DNA of 64,000 nucleotides, from positions 32,989,760 to 33,053,759 of the forward strand of contig JASWHV010000010.1 in NCBI GenBank assembly GCA_030760725.1. Reading direction: 5' to 3'. The notes below the pieces were generated by a model, which searched no databases, was not told the origin of the DNA, and saw only the letters and a program-made list of their open reading frames with translations. The DNA comes from Neostapfia colusana. Lineage: Eukaryota; Streptophyta; Magnoliopsida; Poales; Poaceae. This document shows, piece after piece, positions 11,244-22,645 of this stretch (its first letter is position 1; every line of letters starts with the position of its first letter). A program made the position numbers and the translations under genes.

Positions 11244-14200
11244 TGTAAAAGTCCCAAAACTTGTGAATAGAAAACTTAAGCTATGAATAAAGTTGAGTTT
11301 ATATGCAAGAAAGGGGACTTACAAAAAAACTTTTGTTTACTCATGAAAGTGTTGGCATGAGCAATAAAAACTTTGAATTCAGTTTGAATTAAGAGGGTCA
11401 CTTCCAAAAGAGGAGGCGCCATCTCCAAAAAGGAAAATGCAAACTGATGTTTAAAAAGTTGTATTTGCAATGACCAACTCATAGATCAGAGGGCATATTC
11501 AAACTCCCCAGGTTCAAATTGTAGAGGGGGAAAATTTGGAGCAAATTTGGAGGTGCTTTGATATGAATATCAAAGGGACTTGTGAATTCCATCCAAATTT
11601 GAATTTAAATTTGAAACTGAGGCACAACTTGTCAAATTATCAATTGGCTTATGAATTTGAGCTCCATATGAGTGAAGTTTACAATGTGCCAAAAATCTGG
11701 AGATATTTGAGCAAGAAACTTGGTGCGGCCCAATTGTCATAGAAGAGGAGGAAAAACTTAGCACCTAAGTCTTTGCTCTCGGGTTACACCGAGCTCCCGG
11801 CGCCACCGAGGCGGCAGCCACCGCCACCTCCTGCTCGAGCTGCCCCCCCCCCCCCCACGCGCGGGCGCCAGAGGCGGTTCATCTGGCGCTTATCCCTCCC
11901 ACCGAAGCAAACACGAAGCTCTCACTCGTACCGTGGCCTCCTTTTGCTTCCGCGTCCGAAAAACAACCGCCTGCGACGCCTCCGTTTCCCTCGGTTGTCC
12001 ACCGGCTCGCGCCCTCTTCTGCTCGAGCCGTCCACACAAAAAGGGAGCGCAATCGAGTGCACAAGATCCTCCACAGCTCGGCCCCGTCGTTCCTGGCTCG
12101 TGGGGCGCCCAAATCAACGATCAACGTGAGGTACTAACGCTCACCGGCGAAAGGGCAACTTGGGTCACCATGGACAGCTCATACCGAGGCTTTTCACGGC
12201 CGAGCAAGCACCCTCCGAGACGCGCCGGGACGTCACGCTGCTCTCCCCCGAGTTTCAGCCCAAGCCGTGCAACGTAGCTTGGGAATTTCAAGTTTTTCCC
12301 TCGGACGAGGAAAACCTACCCGCGGGTAAGAACTGTTGAAATTAACGCTTAATTCTCGGTTAAAGTTGTTCATTTTGCGCACACCAGAGCTAAAGAGGAT
12401 AGGGAACCTTTTTCCTCCACAACCCTAGCTAGAAACCCCGTGGTTACAACTAATTTTGAGCTTTTCGATCGGCGGCCATGGCGGGAACGCGCGGGCACAC
12501 AGTGACAACCGGTTTGCCGTCGTTTCCGAGCCAGGTTGAGGCCACGCCGAGCTTTCCGGACCTCCACTGATGCTTTAGAGCAGATCCGCCGAGCTTTTGG
12601 CGGGCTAGTGTGCTCGGGCAACGGTGCTGATCATCACCGAAGGCCACGGCTCGTCGCCGGCCTACTTCCAGCCACCGGCAGCCCGAGCCAACCCCGTAGA
12701 CATGTTCCCCAACCCTGAAAACCCCCAGGCGGCGAGTACCGAGCCGGGAGACGGCCGGGAAGCCGACTCTGGCGAGCCCCGATGAGTTGCCGGCGAGGGG
12801 GCGGCGCGGGAAAAAGGGGACGGGCCGAGGTTGAAGATGACCGGCCGGTCCCACCTGTCAGCGGTGATATTTTAAATCTTCGATCCGCTGCGGCCACGGA
12901 TCCGGTGTGGTGGCGCGGGAAAATGTCTGTGGCCCCGTGTGGCTCGTGTTTCAGCGGTCGACACGTGGCCCTGTGGCCCGCAGTCAGGGTTTAAACTTTT
13001 TCCGAATTAATTTGAATTCCGGATTTAGTTCAAACTTTAGAACTGCATAACTTTTGCTAGGAAGCTCCAAAATTAGTGATTCAAATTGGGTTAGATTCAG
13101 GATGAAGAGCTCTATTAAATGTACAACCCAATTTGCATGAAAACCAATAGAAAATTCTTTAAAGCTTTTCAGCAAAAGAATTTTAGAGGGAGTTTGGTTC
13201 ATCCAAAATTCCCCAAATTTTGCCAGGATATTCTTTAGGATATTGGGAAACTCCTGTTAAAGTTTCAGCTCATTTGGAAGTTATTTAGTTGGGACAATTC
13301 CAATTTCAAGTTTCTGTATTCAAATAAATACAGAAACATTTTCAGAGAATTTCCAAAACATGGAAATTCAGTTCTAGCCATTCCTTAGCTCCAAAAATCC
13401 TAGGAAAATTTAGGCATACTCTCTGAGCTATGTAGGAAATTATGGTTCACTTAGATTTGCATGAAAGTGCAAGTTTAATCAGAATTAATTCCTTTATGCT
13501 TAAATGCTTAGGGAATTGTTCTGGGTGATCCACTTAGTGAAATGTTCTGAAGTTTGGTCCAGAGAACTTTCTTGTGACAAGGAACTCCCAAGAAAATTCC
13601 CAGCTCCATTGGAGCCCTGGATCATTAGTGTTCTGTTCAACCATTAGTTGATCTCCCCACCCAAGTGATGAACCTCACTTCTCACTTGAGGATAATGCTT
13701 AGACACACACCCAAACCACCACTCCAGTGTCATTTTAAATTCTTAAACAATGTTCCAGTTTCAAACTTGGCTTTAGCATTTGTTAGCAAAAAGTTTTACA
13801 ATTAAACATGTATGCATGTTCATAATGTGTAGTGTTTAAACGTGGAAGAGTGAAGGAGAAGGTGAACTTAGATCAAGGAACAAGAAGGGCAGAAGTTGAA
13901 CTTCAAGACATCAGCAACTAACCCCATATCACCTGACTTTAGTCACCTGCAAAACCAAGGCAAGCCCCGGTTTGCACTTAAGTTGTTTTTAAAGTTTTCC
14001 CTTTGTTCACTACATTTGGTCAAGGTTTGTATGTGCATTAGGTCAAGGATGTTGATACTCCACTTGCATAACCAAACATGAATCCCTGAGGTCAAGGGTA
14101 GCATTGTGTCATCGCTGTAGAATAAGGCCATGCTAAATAGGCTAGGAAATCCGGTAGAAGACGAGTAGTTGGAAACTACTCGCGAGCTATAGTTCAGAAT

Positions 14201-15364
14201 ATCATAAGTGTGGTTGGGATAGGAAGAAAACTAAACTTTACATTTCTAAAGATGAGACCGGGCAGAGGGGTTAGGCTGCGACAAGACGAGGTCTTGGTCG
14301 AGTAGCTCTGCCTGTGTCGGTTAAAAACCGATGCGTATGCCGCGTCCAGGAGCAAGTATTGAGTTGTGTACCGGATGCTTACTGATATATGGGAACCAGG
14401 AAACTGATATACCAGGTTCACTGGATTGTAGAGGCATACCACATCGTCTCGTTAGACCTATGCGCCCGAGACGGCGCGATCGGTTCTACAGTTTAGTGTC
14501 CTGACAAAGGTTGCCACATACGACGTAATGAAGGACACCAGAGTTGGGTCTTCAGAGGCGGGCGTATGTGTCGAGTTATCCGGGTAGTGTTTGATTCGAA
14601 TCACCGTCCCTCGCGGTTATTAAGTACCGCTTGCTCCCATGTTGTGACGTAGTTAATCAACTTGTGTGGAAACAGTTTGCAAAAAGTATAATTGCTGATG
14701 TGATTATGTTAAGTTGCATGAAAACCATGTTTGAAGTAGAGATAGAGCAAACTAAATTTATTTTTCACCTTGGGACAAGTAACATTGGAATGAAGCGTTT
14801 CTTGTTTGATTGTGGAGTTTCAATGTTGCCGATCGCAAGGTCACTACTAATATGGCTAAAACATGAAAGTTAAGGATGAACTCATAGGCGAGTCTTTTCG
14901 CAAAGGACAGGCTTAGGTCTTAGGTTACTTTCATATAGAGTTCCATGCTTTAGGAGAGACGGTTAAGTCTTGCTGAGCCTTTGTGCTCACTCTTGCTATA
15001 TAAGTGGTTTTGCAGGTAAACATCGACGCTATAAAGAAGGTTGTCCGGTGAGACTCGGGAACTTCCGAGTCATGTCACCCTTGGAGAACCTAGCCGCTGC
15101 CATGTCTTCGTGTTGCTAGCGAGAGGAGTCCGCGGGCTGGATCTCTTCTCGAGTGCGTCTTAGATATTCATCGTGAGCTGTTTATAGACTTCCGCTGTAG
15201 CTATTTTATGTAAATTATTTACAAAGAACAGTTGTAAGCTTCCGCTTTGGTTTATGTAATACTGCGTTCCTTATATGTGTGCTGTTGGGTGCCGCATAAC
15301 ACGGCACCACCCAATGTGATTCCTCGGGCAAGGCGGCACGGCCCCGTGATCGGGATGGGGCCCC
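11244..15364 (+). repeat. K1 3' LTR (about 4121 bp)
   Basis: Colinear with the 5' LTR from TGTAAAAGTCCC to GATCGGGAT at 15356. The final eight bases (GGGGCCCC) do not match the 5' LTR end (CGGTCCTCCTCA), so the canonical CA terminus is missing. The host also shows three extra bases (GGC) after the TCGGC duplication. It retains 35 bases near 13606-13645 that the 5' LTR has lost, and has a C14 run at 11843-11856. No gene is supported within it. Confidence 0.85.
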
Positions 15365-15369
15365 TCGGC
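15365..15369. repeat. Target-site duplication of K1, right copy (TCGGC)
   Basis: Matches 1906-1910. Slightly uncertain because the LTR terminus next to it is altered. Confidence 0.55.
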
Positions 15370-17143
15370 GGCGGACCCGCCGTATATGACGTAGAGCTTC
15401 TTTCGACGCTCATTGTCGCTGGAGCTGGAGTCATCATGATTTTGTGCCGCCTTCACGGCGCGCTGAGGCTCCTGGATCTCCTCTGGGTGGTCGATGCTGT
15501 CTGGGACATCCACCATCTGTTCGCCTTCCTTTGGACGGAAGGGTGGGGCATCAGCCCGCTGCCGCTTCGCCTTGCGGAAGCGCTCTGCGAGCTTTCGGAT
15601 CTCCCGGCACTCGGCAGTAGTGTGGCGACAGCTGCCGTGCACGGGGCACATATTGTCTTGATCACCTTCTGGGATTGGTGATCTTCGCTGCCTCTTGTCG
15701 GGGCGCGGCCCCCGAGCCCCACTGAGCGTCGCTGCAGTGACGACTGGAGCTGCGGTCGGTGATTCTATCTTGCTTCTGCCTCGGTTCTTGGCCTTCCTGC
15801 TGCCTCCACAGGGAGTAGGACCAGATCCGGGCAGTCCTCCTGACTCGGAGGACGGCAGTGAGTACCAGTTCCGTCCTTCGGCTGCTCTGGCACACTTGTC
15901 TGCCAAGCTGAAGAGCTCTGAGGCATCGCGGACCTCCCTGGTCGCGAGCTTCTCGAGCATCTTCTTGTCCCGGACGCCTTGCCGGAACGCCACCACCACA
16001 GAAGCATTTTGAATGTGTGGGATGGTCTTCCGCACCTGGGAGAACCGCTGGATGAAAGAGCGCAGCGACTCCCCAGGTTGTTGCTGGATGGCGTGGAGGT
16101 CAAGCTCCGTGCCAGGCCGGGTGTAGGAACTGCCGAAGTTGGCTATGAACCGCCGGCAAAGCTCTCCCCAGGAAGTTACGGAACCCTGGGGGAGGTTCAT
16201 GAGCCAAAACCGGGCTGGACCGGTCAAGGCGACAGGGAAGTAATTGGCCATGACGGCTTCATTCCCTCCTGCGGCAAGTACGGCGGTGGAGTAGATCTGG
16301 AGGAACTCTGCCGGGTTGACGCTGCCGTCGTACTTCTCGGGCAGGTGCGGCCGAAACTTGCGCGGCCACTTTGCGAAGCGAAGGTGGGGCGCGAGGGCCG
16401 CACACCCTGCTTCTGTCGCCGCAGGTTCTGGTGCCGCGAACGCTCGGTTCGCACTGGGCATAGTGTACCCCGGTAAGGGCAAGGCTGCACCATAGTCCGG
16501 GGGCGCCATCTGCAGGACATATGACTATGGCATATTCTGCACGGCGCAGGCCTGGGGCAGAGATCGCGTGGCGAAGGTCTGCTCTTCAGGCTGGGTCGAG
16601 GCCGACGTCATGCTGTCGTCAGCCTCCTGGTAGCGACGCCTTTCTCGGCGTTGCTCGAGGTATACCCGGGCATCTTGACCCAAGCGACACCGCTCCAGCT
16701 CTGTCCTCAGATCCGTCAATTGGAGGCTGGTAGAGCTGGAATCTGCCGTCTGTTCGTCAACCATTGGCGTGCGCATCAGCGACACGGCCGTTGGCCAGAG
16801 TGTCGTCTCCGCCGAAGTCGAGGGTTTGCGGCGGCGACGACAAGACGGTCTACCTCGCGAATCCACTGCTGGGTCGCTGCCTGAGGCGCGTCCCCAGCGG
16901 GCGGATTGTGCAGTAGCGCTCTTGCTGCAGCTAGCGCACCCCTACAGGGTACGTCCAGCGCTACTGAAGACCTGACGCTGGTTGGAGCCTGCATTGCCGG
17001 GGTCGGCGCTGCCAGAGCCGGTTGCTGGCTCCCAGCTTGTACCGACACACTCCGTCCCGAGTGTATTGACTTGTACTCCCCGTGGTCGCGGTTCGCAACG
17101 GAGGCGGGGGAGGTGAGCTTGCCGCTGAAGGGAGCTTGGTCAT
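15370..17143 (-). pseudogene. T2 gag (minus strand)
   Basis: Starts at ATG 17143 (MTKLPSA), 58 bases after the LTR, as in T3, T4 and T5. The N-terminal 200 codons are split over different frames by small indels (near 17080, 16850 and 16530). From 16509 a 380-codon stretch is open: the capsid-like gag domain (HLRFAKWPRKFRPHLPEKYDG, PVALTGPARFWLMNLP, SWGELCRRFIANF) and a cysteine-histidine cluster CPVHGSCRHTTAEC that may stand in for a zinc knuckle. The frame runs to YGGSA at the K1 insertion and resumes at 1910. Gag would form the particle core; this copy cannot make it. Confidence 0.85.
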
Positions 17144-17180
17144 CTTCGTCGGCGGAAACTCGTCGCGCAAGGGGAAAAGC

Positions 17181-17200
17181 CCCCTACCTGGCGCGCCAAA
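17181..17200 (-). other. T2 primer-binding site
   Basis: Minus-strand TTTGGCGCGCCAGGTAGGGG directly after the LTR end CTTCGACA. T3, T4 and T5 have near-identical sites. It is not the initiator-Met site; I do not assign the tRNA. Confidence 0.75.
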
Positions 17201-18280
17201 TGTCGAAGTGTTCGGTCGACACTTCCCCCGGGCCTGCACTGGGCAGCCCGCGGAGGTTCTTTTTTCGGTGGGGCTAGTCCCTTGCGGAGAGCTTGCGCAG
17301 ATGGATGAGTTAGTAAGAGCTTGACACTGTGAGTTTTACGTGGTTCAGGCCGCCGGAGCGTAAAACCCTACGTCCACGGCGAGCTATGGAGCTCGCTGTA
17401 TTGCTTGCTGCTCAGGGCTGGAGTCCTGAGCTTGGGGGTGAGTTACAGCTTGGGTGTGAATGGCTAGCGTATGAGTTGCAGAAGTGCGAACCCTTGCTAT
17501 CGTCGCCTACCCGAGCCTTTTATAGTCCAAGACTCGGGTGGCTTACAAGGGGGGCCCGGGACCCAACAGGTAGTCCCGGGGAGATTGACTGTTATCTACC
17601 GTATCTGCAGTTATGCTGGTAGTTGTCTCTGGCGAAGGCTTCAGAGTCTCCGTCTTGCCGCCCTGCCCATGCCGCACGCTAGTCGTAGTGGTTGATGACG
17701 GTGCAGGCGGCATGGGATGTCTTGTCACGGTGTTTATTGGCTAACAGGTTCTAACACCGCGCGCCAGTCTGTGATGCGACTGGGCGCAACGGCACCTGAC
17801 AGAGGCGTGCTCCGCGTCTCCGCTTCTTGGGAAGACGGGGGCCTTGAATACCTTGTACGGGCAAGGTATGGGGCGTCTTTACGCCCGCTGCCTATCGCTC
17901 GGGGGCAGGCAGCGCCGTTCTGCTGGCCACGTGGCGGGCCCGGAGCCCTTCTCAGAGGAGAGGAGGGTCCAGCCCGCGGGGCACGTGGAGCCTCCGGACC
18001 TCTCCCCGCGGAGGGGGAGGTTCGGCTTCTATCGGCCACGTGGCAGGCCCGGAGCTCCTCTCTGAGGAGAGGGAGGTCCGGCCCCGCCGGATACGTGGCA
18101 CCTTCGGACCCCTCGCCCGCGGAGGGGGAGGTCCGGCTTCTGTATGCCACGTGGCGGGCCGGAGCTCTCCTCCGAGGATAGGGAGGTCCGGCCCCGCGGG
18201 ACGCGTGGCGCCTTCGGAGCTCTCCCTGCGGAGAAGGGCGAGTTCCTCAGGCATTTTCCCCTGTGCGCGGGGGTACCCCA
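17201..18280 (-). repeat. T2 5' LTR lacking its first 17 bases
   Basis: Reverse complement of the Tat LTR. It begins (minus strand) at TGGGGTACCCC, whereas complete family members start TGTCTGTACCTGAGATA before that. The cut coincides with the first base of T3's LTR at 18281, so T3 inserted 17 bases inside this LTR. CCCCA (18276-18280) is the expected target duplication. A TATA box lies at 17525-17516. U3 units with CACGTG occur between about 17900 and 18200. Confidence 0.85.
17516..17525 (-). promoter_or_regulatory. TATA box of T2 LTR
   Basis: CTATAAAAGG on the minus strand, in the context shared by all Tat LTRs here. Confidence 0.6.
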
Positions 18281-18653
18281 TGTCTGTACCTGAGATATGG
18301 GGTACCCCCGTACACAGGGGAAAATGCCTAAGGAACTCGCCCTTCTCCGCAGGGAGAGCTCCGAAGGCGCCACGCGTCCTGCGAGGCCGGATCTCCCTCT
18401 CCTCAGAGGAGAGCTCCAGGCCCACCACGTGGCATACAGAAGCCGGACCTCCCCCTCCTCGGGAGAGAGGTCCGAAGGCGCCGCGCGTCCGGCGGGGCCG
18501 GACCTCCCCCTCCTCAGAGAAGAGCTCCGGGCCCGCCACGTGGTCGACAGAAGCCGGACCTCCACCTCCATGGGGAGAGGTCCTGAGGTTCCACGTGCCC
18601 CGCGGTCCGGAGCCTCCTCTCCTCTGAGAAGGGCTCCGGGCCCGCCATGTGTC
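18281..18653 (+). repeat. T3 5' LTR, first segment
   Basis: Starts TGTCTGTACCTGAGATATGGGG, the family LTR start. It contains the U3 55-base units with CACGTG boxes and stops inside one such unit, where K2 inserted. The last five bases GTGTC are the left copy of K2's target duplication. The LTR resumes at 33101 with GTGGCCAGAAGAACGG. Confidence 0.9.
18649..18653. repeat. Target-site duplication of K2, left copy (GTGTC)
   Basis: Pairs with GTGGC at 33101-33105. Other family LTRs read CACGTGGC here, so the right copy is original and the left has one substitution. Confidence 0.75.
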
Positions 18654-21600
18654 TGTGGCGGACCGGAATCCGCTCATCCAGGATCGCAGAGGGTGGTGCC
18701 ACGCGATGCGACACCCGACAGCACACGTCATAAGAACATAATATATTACAGGGGAAAAACAACTGAAACTGTACAAACAGGTACAAACTTCAGTTACAAC
18801 TATTGTTTATATTACACAGCGGAAGTCTACACTATACAACTCACGCCCACCTATTTAGCAAAAGTTGGTTGCCCAGCCCTAGGGCAACCCACACTAGCTG
18901 CACTCTTCAGCTCAGCGCGGCGTGTACGGCTCCCACTCAGCCATGGTCCCCGACGGAGTGTAACCCTCGCCGGTGGACTCGTACTCCGAGTCCGTGGGTG
19001 GCTCCTCACCTGAAAAACATTTAAGCAGCAACCGTGAGCACGAAGGCTCAGCAAGGCTTAACCGACTCACCTAAGCATGAAACTCTACATGAGGTGTATA
19101 ATGGACATAGGATAGTAACATCTCAGCAAAAGGACACGCTTACAAGTTCATCCTTAGTTCATCTTTTAGCAACAAGTTAACAGTTCATGAAATCTGAAAT
19201 TTAGTAAGCAGTATTTGGTGGCACACATGTAGCAATACAATTATATCAACCAGCAATATTGAATCGACATGTTTCATCCATTAATCTACGTCACGACTCA
19301 GTGACCAAGTGGTACACTTCACCGCGAGGGACGGCGAATCGACTCGATATACACCTGCAGGGAGACCCAAAGAGCACGTCACGAACGCCCATCCGTGGAG
19401 CTGCACAGCACGCTCACTCGATGTCGTACGGGACAACCTTTCACCCAACAGCCCAAACGTCGAACCGGTTGCACCGAAACGAGCAGGAGGTTCCCCACAC
19501 GGAGCATCTCTCTATGCCCGTTGGCAGATTTCCACCTTGCTGCCCTCAACCTACACCTATAAATCGGTGTGCTATGCCTCGACGCCCAGAGGTTTAGGCT
19601 ACATCGGTTTATCGGGGCCCATATATCCGATATGCCTTCGGTACGTTCAAACTTGATCAGCGTGGGCCGCACACGGCTCGGTCCTCAATCGACACGGACA
19701 GGGCTGCGCACACAAGACTCCCTCTTGCTGCGCCCTAGCCCCTGCCTAGTCTCATTTTCATCACTAAAATGACCTCACATCACTCAACCGAACCCGTGTG
19801 TCCCAAGCCTATCTCGCGAGTAGATTCCAACTACTCGACTTGTACCGAAGTCCTATGACTCATTAAGCCTAGCCTGTCTACTCGAGGTCTTAGACACTAC
19901 CCTCACTCTTTTAGGAACCTTTGGTCATGCAAGTGGGGTTCCATTCCTCCTACACCTAATACACATTCATACCTCACATGACTCATGTAAACAAAAGAAA
20001 ACTTATAAACAGGGTTAATGCAAACCGGGGCTTGCCTTGTTGCTGCTGGTCAGGAGTTAAGTCTTCGTCCGGAAGGAGGAAGTCCAGCACCTCCGGGGTC
20101 TCTTCTTCAACGGCTACACGTTTATGCAATATTACATGTATATTAATATGCATACAAGTTATTGTAAGGTTACTGTTATTAGTTTTAATAACCAGCCTCT
20201 AGCACCTGGAACTTTGTTTAAGAATTTAAAGATGAACTGGTGTTGGTGGTTTGGCTTGGACTTAGTCACATGGTTAAATGCTAAGTGGTTTTCCCCCTTT
20301 TCCATCTTAATTCCTTAAGTGGTGATCTAGAGCTCCAATGGAGCTGAGAATTTTCGTGTGAGTTCCTTGTCACAAGAAAACCCTCTGGACCAAACCTTAG
20401 CACATTTCATGGAGTGGTTTGCTCAGAAAAATTTTCTTAGCAAATAAGCAAGGAGGAATTAATTCTGAGGTCAGACCCCTGTTCATACCCAACTTAGTGA
20501 ACTACAATTTCAATTATAGATCATAGAGTTTGCATGAATTTTCCTAGCATTTTTGGAGTTAAGGTTTGCCCAGAATTGAATTTCCAAGTTTAGGAAATTC
20601 TCTGAAAATGTTTCTGCATTCAAATGAACACAGCACCTTCCAATTTGAATTCCTCTGACCAAATCAACTCCAAATGGTATGAAACTTTTACAGCGGTTTA
20701 CTAATGTCCTAAAGAACATTCTGGCAAAATTTGGGGATTTTTGGATGAACCAAACTCCCTCTAAAATTCTTTTGCTGAAAAGTTTTAAAGAATTTTCCAG
20801 AATTAATTAATGGGTTTCATACAAATTGGGTTGTATATCTGGACAGAGCTAGGCAAGATGAATCCAACCCAATTTGAATCACTAAATTTGGAGCTTCCTA
20901 GCAGAAGTTATGGAGCTCTAAAATTTGGGAAATTTCTGGAATTCGAATTAACCGGGAAAGTTCAAATTTCTGACAGCGGCCCGGCTCCCACGTGTCATCA
21001 CCTCGGCTGCGCCACACGGGGCCACAGGATTGTTTTCCGCACGTTCACAGCCGATCTGGTGCAACAGAAAATCCCCACACTGTGCCGCGAGAGACTGACG
21101 AGCGGGCCCGGCCGGCTCGTCTTCTTCCTCGCGCCCGCCCTTTTTCCCGCGCCGCCCCCTCGCCGGCACACCTCGGCTGCTCGCCGGACTTGGCTTCCCG
21201 ACCGCCTCCCGGCCGGAAACTCGCCGCCTGGGCCTATTTTTGTGCGCTGAACACGCTGGTACCGTCTGCTCTGGTCGGCGGTGGCCCTAACCTAGCTGGC
21301 GACGGTGCAGCGGCTCGGACTCTCTTCAGTTATGGCGCCCGGTCATCGTAGCCCACCAAAACCTCGGTGGAAAGGCTCTACAGCACCTGGGGATCTCATG
21401 GAAGGTCGACAAGGCCATGCTAGGGCTCGGGGAGAGCTCTAACCTAGTCGTCATCGTGAGCCCGACCTTTCCCGCCATAACCGCGGCTGGAAAACCGCGA
21501 AATACGCCGGCTATAGCCAAAATTAAGCTAGGGTTGCGGAGCAAACTTGGGCGCCATCCAGTCTAGCTCCTGTGTGTGCAGTTTGATAAACTCTAAGCAA

Positions 21601-22599
21601 TCATACGTCGGGAATTTGTGGGTTTCTTACCCGAGGGTAGTTCTGCACCGGTTGAAGACATTTTGCGAAATTCGCTGGCGATGATCGGTCACTGGTTCTA
21701 GGCTTTGGGGTCGAGCAGCGTGGAGTCTAGGCGCGTCCAAAACTGCTCCTCCTTGGTCGTGACAAGTCTTCTGCCGAGCTGCCCACGGGAGCACCTTTGC
21801 TCGGTTCTCCCCGGCGGCCACGAAAACATGGTTTTTCTCGGTGGGTAGTGGTTCAACTCGATTGGAAGTGATGCGGGGAGGGTGTGGGAGGTCTGAGGAT
21901 GTTGGTTTGCTGAGTTTCCGACGTTGGTACACGAGAGACGATCGCTCCCGAGCGAGTGGATCACAGCGGCGGCTCCTCGGCGCTCTGTCGTGCGAGAGGG
22001 CGGTGACAGGGGGTCACGGTGGAGCCTCGGCTCTGTTCCGAGTGCAACACTTAGCCCCTAAGGCTGTTGACTTTTGTGCCATTTTAACCTCTCCAATGAC
22101 ATGTGGGACCCACTTGTCAGTGCTCCCCCACCCCTCAAAAGATCTCCAAAGCTTAGCCAGAGATGAATTCAAATATTTGGAGTTTGAAACTGACCTACAT
22201 TTGTATGGTTGAGCTCATTTCCCCCAAATTCAAATGTATATTTGAATTCTTTGCATATTTGGATCCTTTTTGGAAAAATGGGTGGCCAACCTTTTCAAAA
22301 ATTATTGAGACTCTGCCTCCCCACTAATTTGAACCTGAGGAATCCATGTATGCCCTTTACTCCTTGTTTTAGCTGCTGCAATCCTGAATTTGAATGCAAC
22401 AGTTTGGAAACACGCTCTCATGTGTGATCATATGTGTAGAATTTTCCCATGTTGTGAAAGTGTAAGTTTCCCCTCTAACCACTTCTTTGATAGAGGTTAC
22501 TTGCTCTTCCCATTTTTTTACCAGCTATCCACAACAAGAACTTATGTGTGGTGAAGTGAAGAAAAGTTTTTGCAAGTCCCATTTCTTGGGCCTTTTACA
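18654..22599 (-). repeat. K2 3' LTR (3946 bp)
   Basis: On the minus strand begins TGTAAAAGGCCC and ends GGTCCGCCACA. It is shorter than the 5' LTR mainly by a 114-base deletion near 22015 (between GTC repeats) and a small one near 20320. It is AT-rich with a GC-rich island around 20980-22030. No gene is supported. Short open frames recur in both LTR copies only because the LTRs are duplicates. Confidence 0.92.
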
Positions 22600-22617
22600 T
22601 CCCTCCCCCCTTTAAAG
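22600..22617 (-). other. K2 polypurine tract
   Basis: Minus-strand TTCTTTAAAGGGGGGAGGGA just upstream of the 3' LTR. Confidence 0.85.
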
Positions 22618-22645
22618 AATCTCGTCCCGAGATTACAAACGAATC

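Larger units (their letters stand above)
1911..15364 (+). mobile_element. K1: Tekay/Del-like chromovirus inserted in T2
   Basis: 13.45 kb plus-strand LTR retrotransposon: 5' LTR 1911-6012, initiator-Met-tRNA primer site 6016-6027, long leader, gag-pol 7560-11177, purine tract 11226-11243, 3' LTR 11244-15364, flanked by TCGGC. The protein order PR-RT-RNaseH-INT-chromodomain and the YHPGKAN...ADALSRKS and chromodomain signatures place it with Tekay/Del chromoviruses. It is defective: gag start lost, several stops, no zinc knuckle, integrase core deleted. The two LTRs differ at roughly 20 positions in the first kilobase by eye, making it the oldest of the three chromoviruses here. K2 is a related but distinct subfamily. 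Confidence 0.9.
985..18280 (-). mobile_element. T2: minus-strand Tat-like gypsy element, split by K1 and cut by T1 and T3
   Basis: Oldest layer of the window. Read on the minus strand: 5' LTR 18280-17201, primer site, gag 17143-15370, [K1 inserted], protease and the first residues of RT 1910-985. The coding segments on either side of K1 join at the same codon in the order seen in T4, where the protein runs uninterrupted. The rest of pol and the 3' LTR should lie left of the window, beyond T1. The first 17 bases of the 5' LTR should lie beyond the right end of T3. Confidence 0.85.
17910..18653. repeat. Inverted repeat from head-to-head T2 and T3 LTRs
   Basis: The arms are T2's U3 (minus, ending 18280) and T3's U3 (plus, 18298 onward), separated only by 17 bases (18281-18297). 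The arms start with the mirror pair GGGGTACCCCA / TGGGGTACCCC and stay similar for about 355 bases until K2 interrupts the right arm. The remainder of the right arm is at 33101-33857. Before K2 inserted, the palindrome would have had about 1.1 kb arms. Confidence 0.85.

Noticed and set aside
11536..11742. 68-codon frame repeated at 2204-2410 and 11536-11742
   Set aside because: It is LTR sequence of K1 present twice by LTR duplication, AT-rich, with no recognisable protein features.
17952..18776. 274-codon minus-strand and 238-codon plus-strand frames around 18300
   Set aside because: They run through the U3 unit array and cross the T2/T3 and T3/K2 insertion junctions. The 111-base unit is a multiple of three, which keeps frames open by chance.
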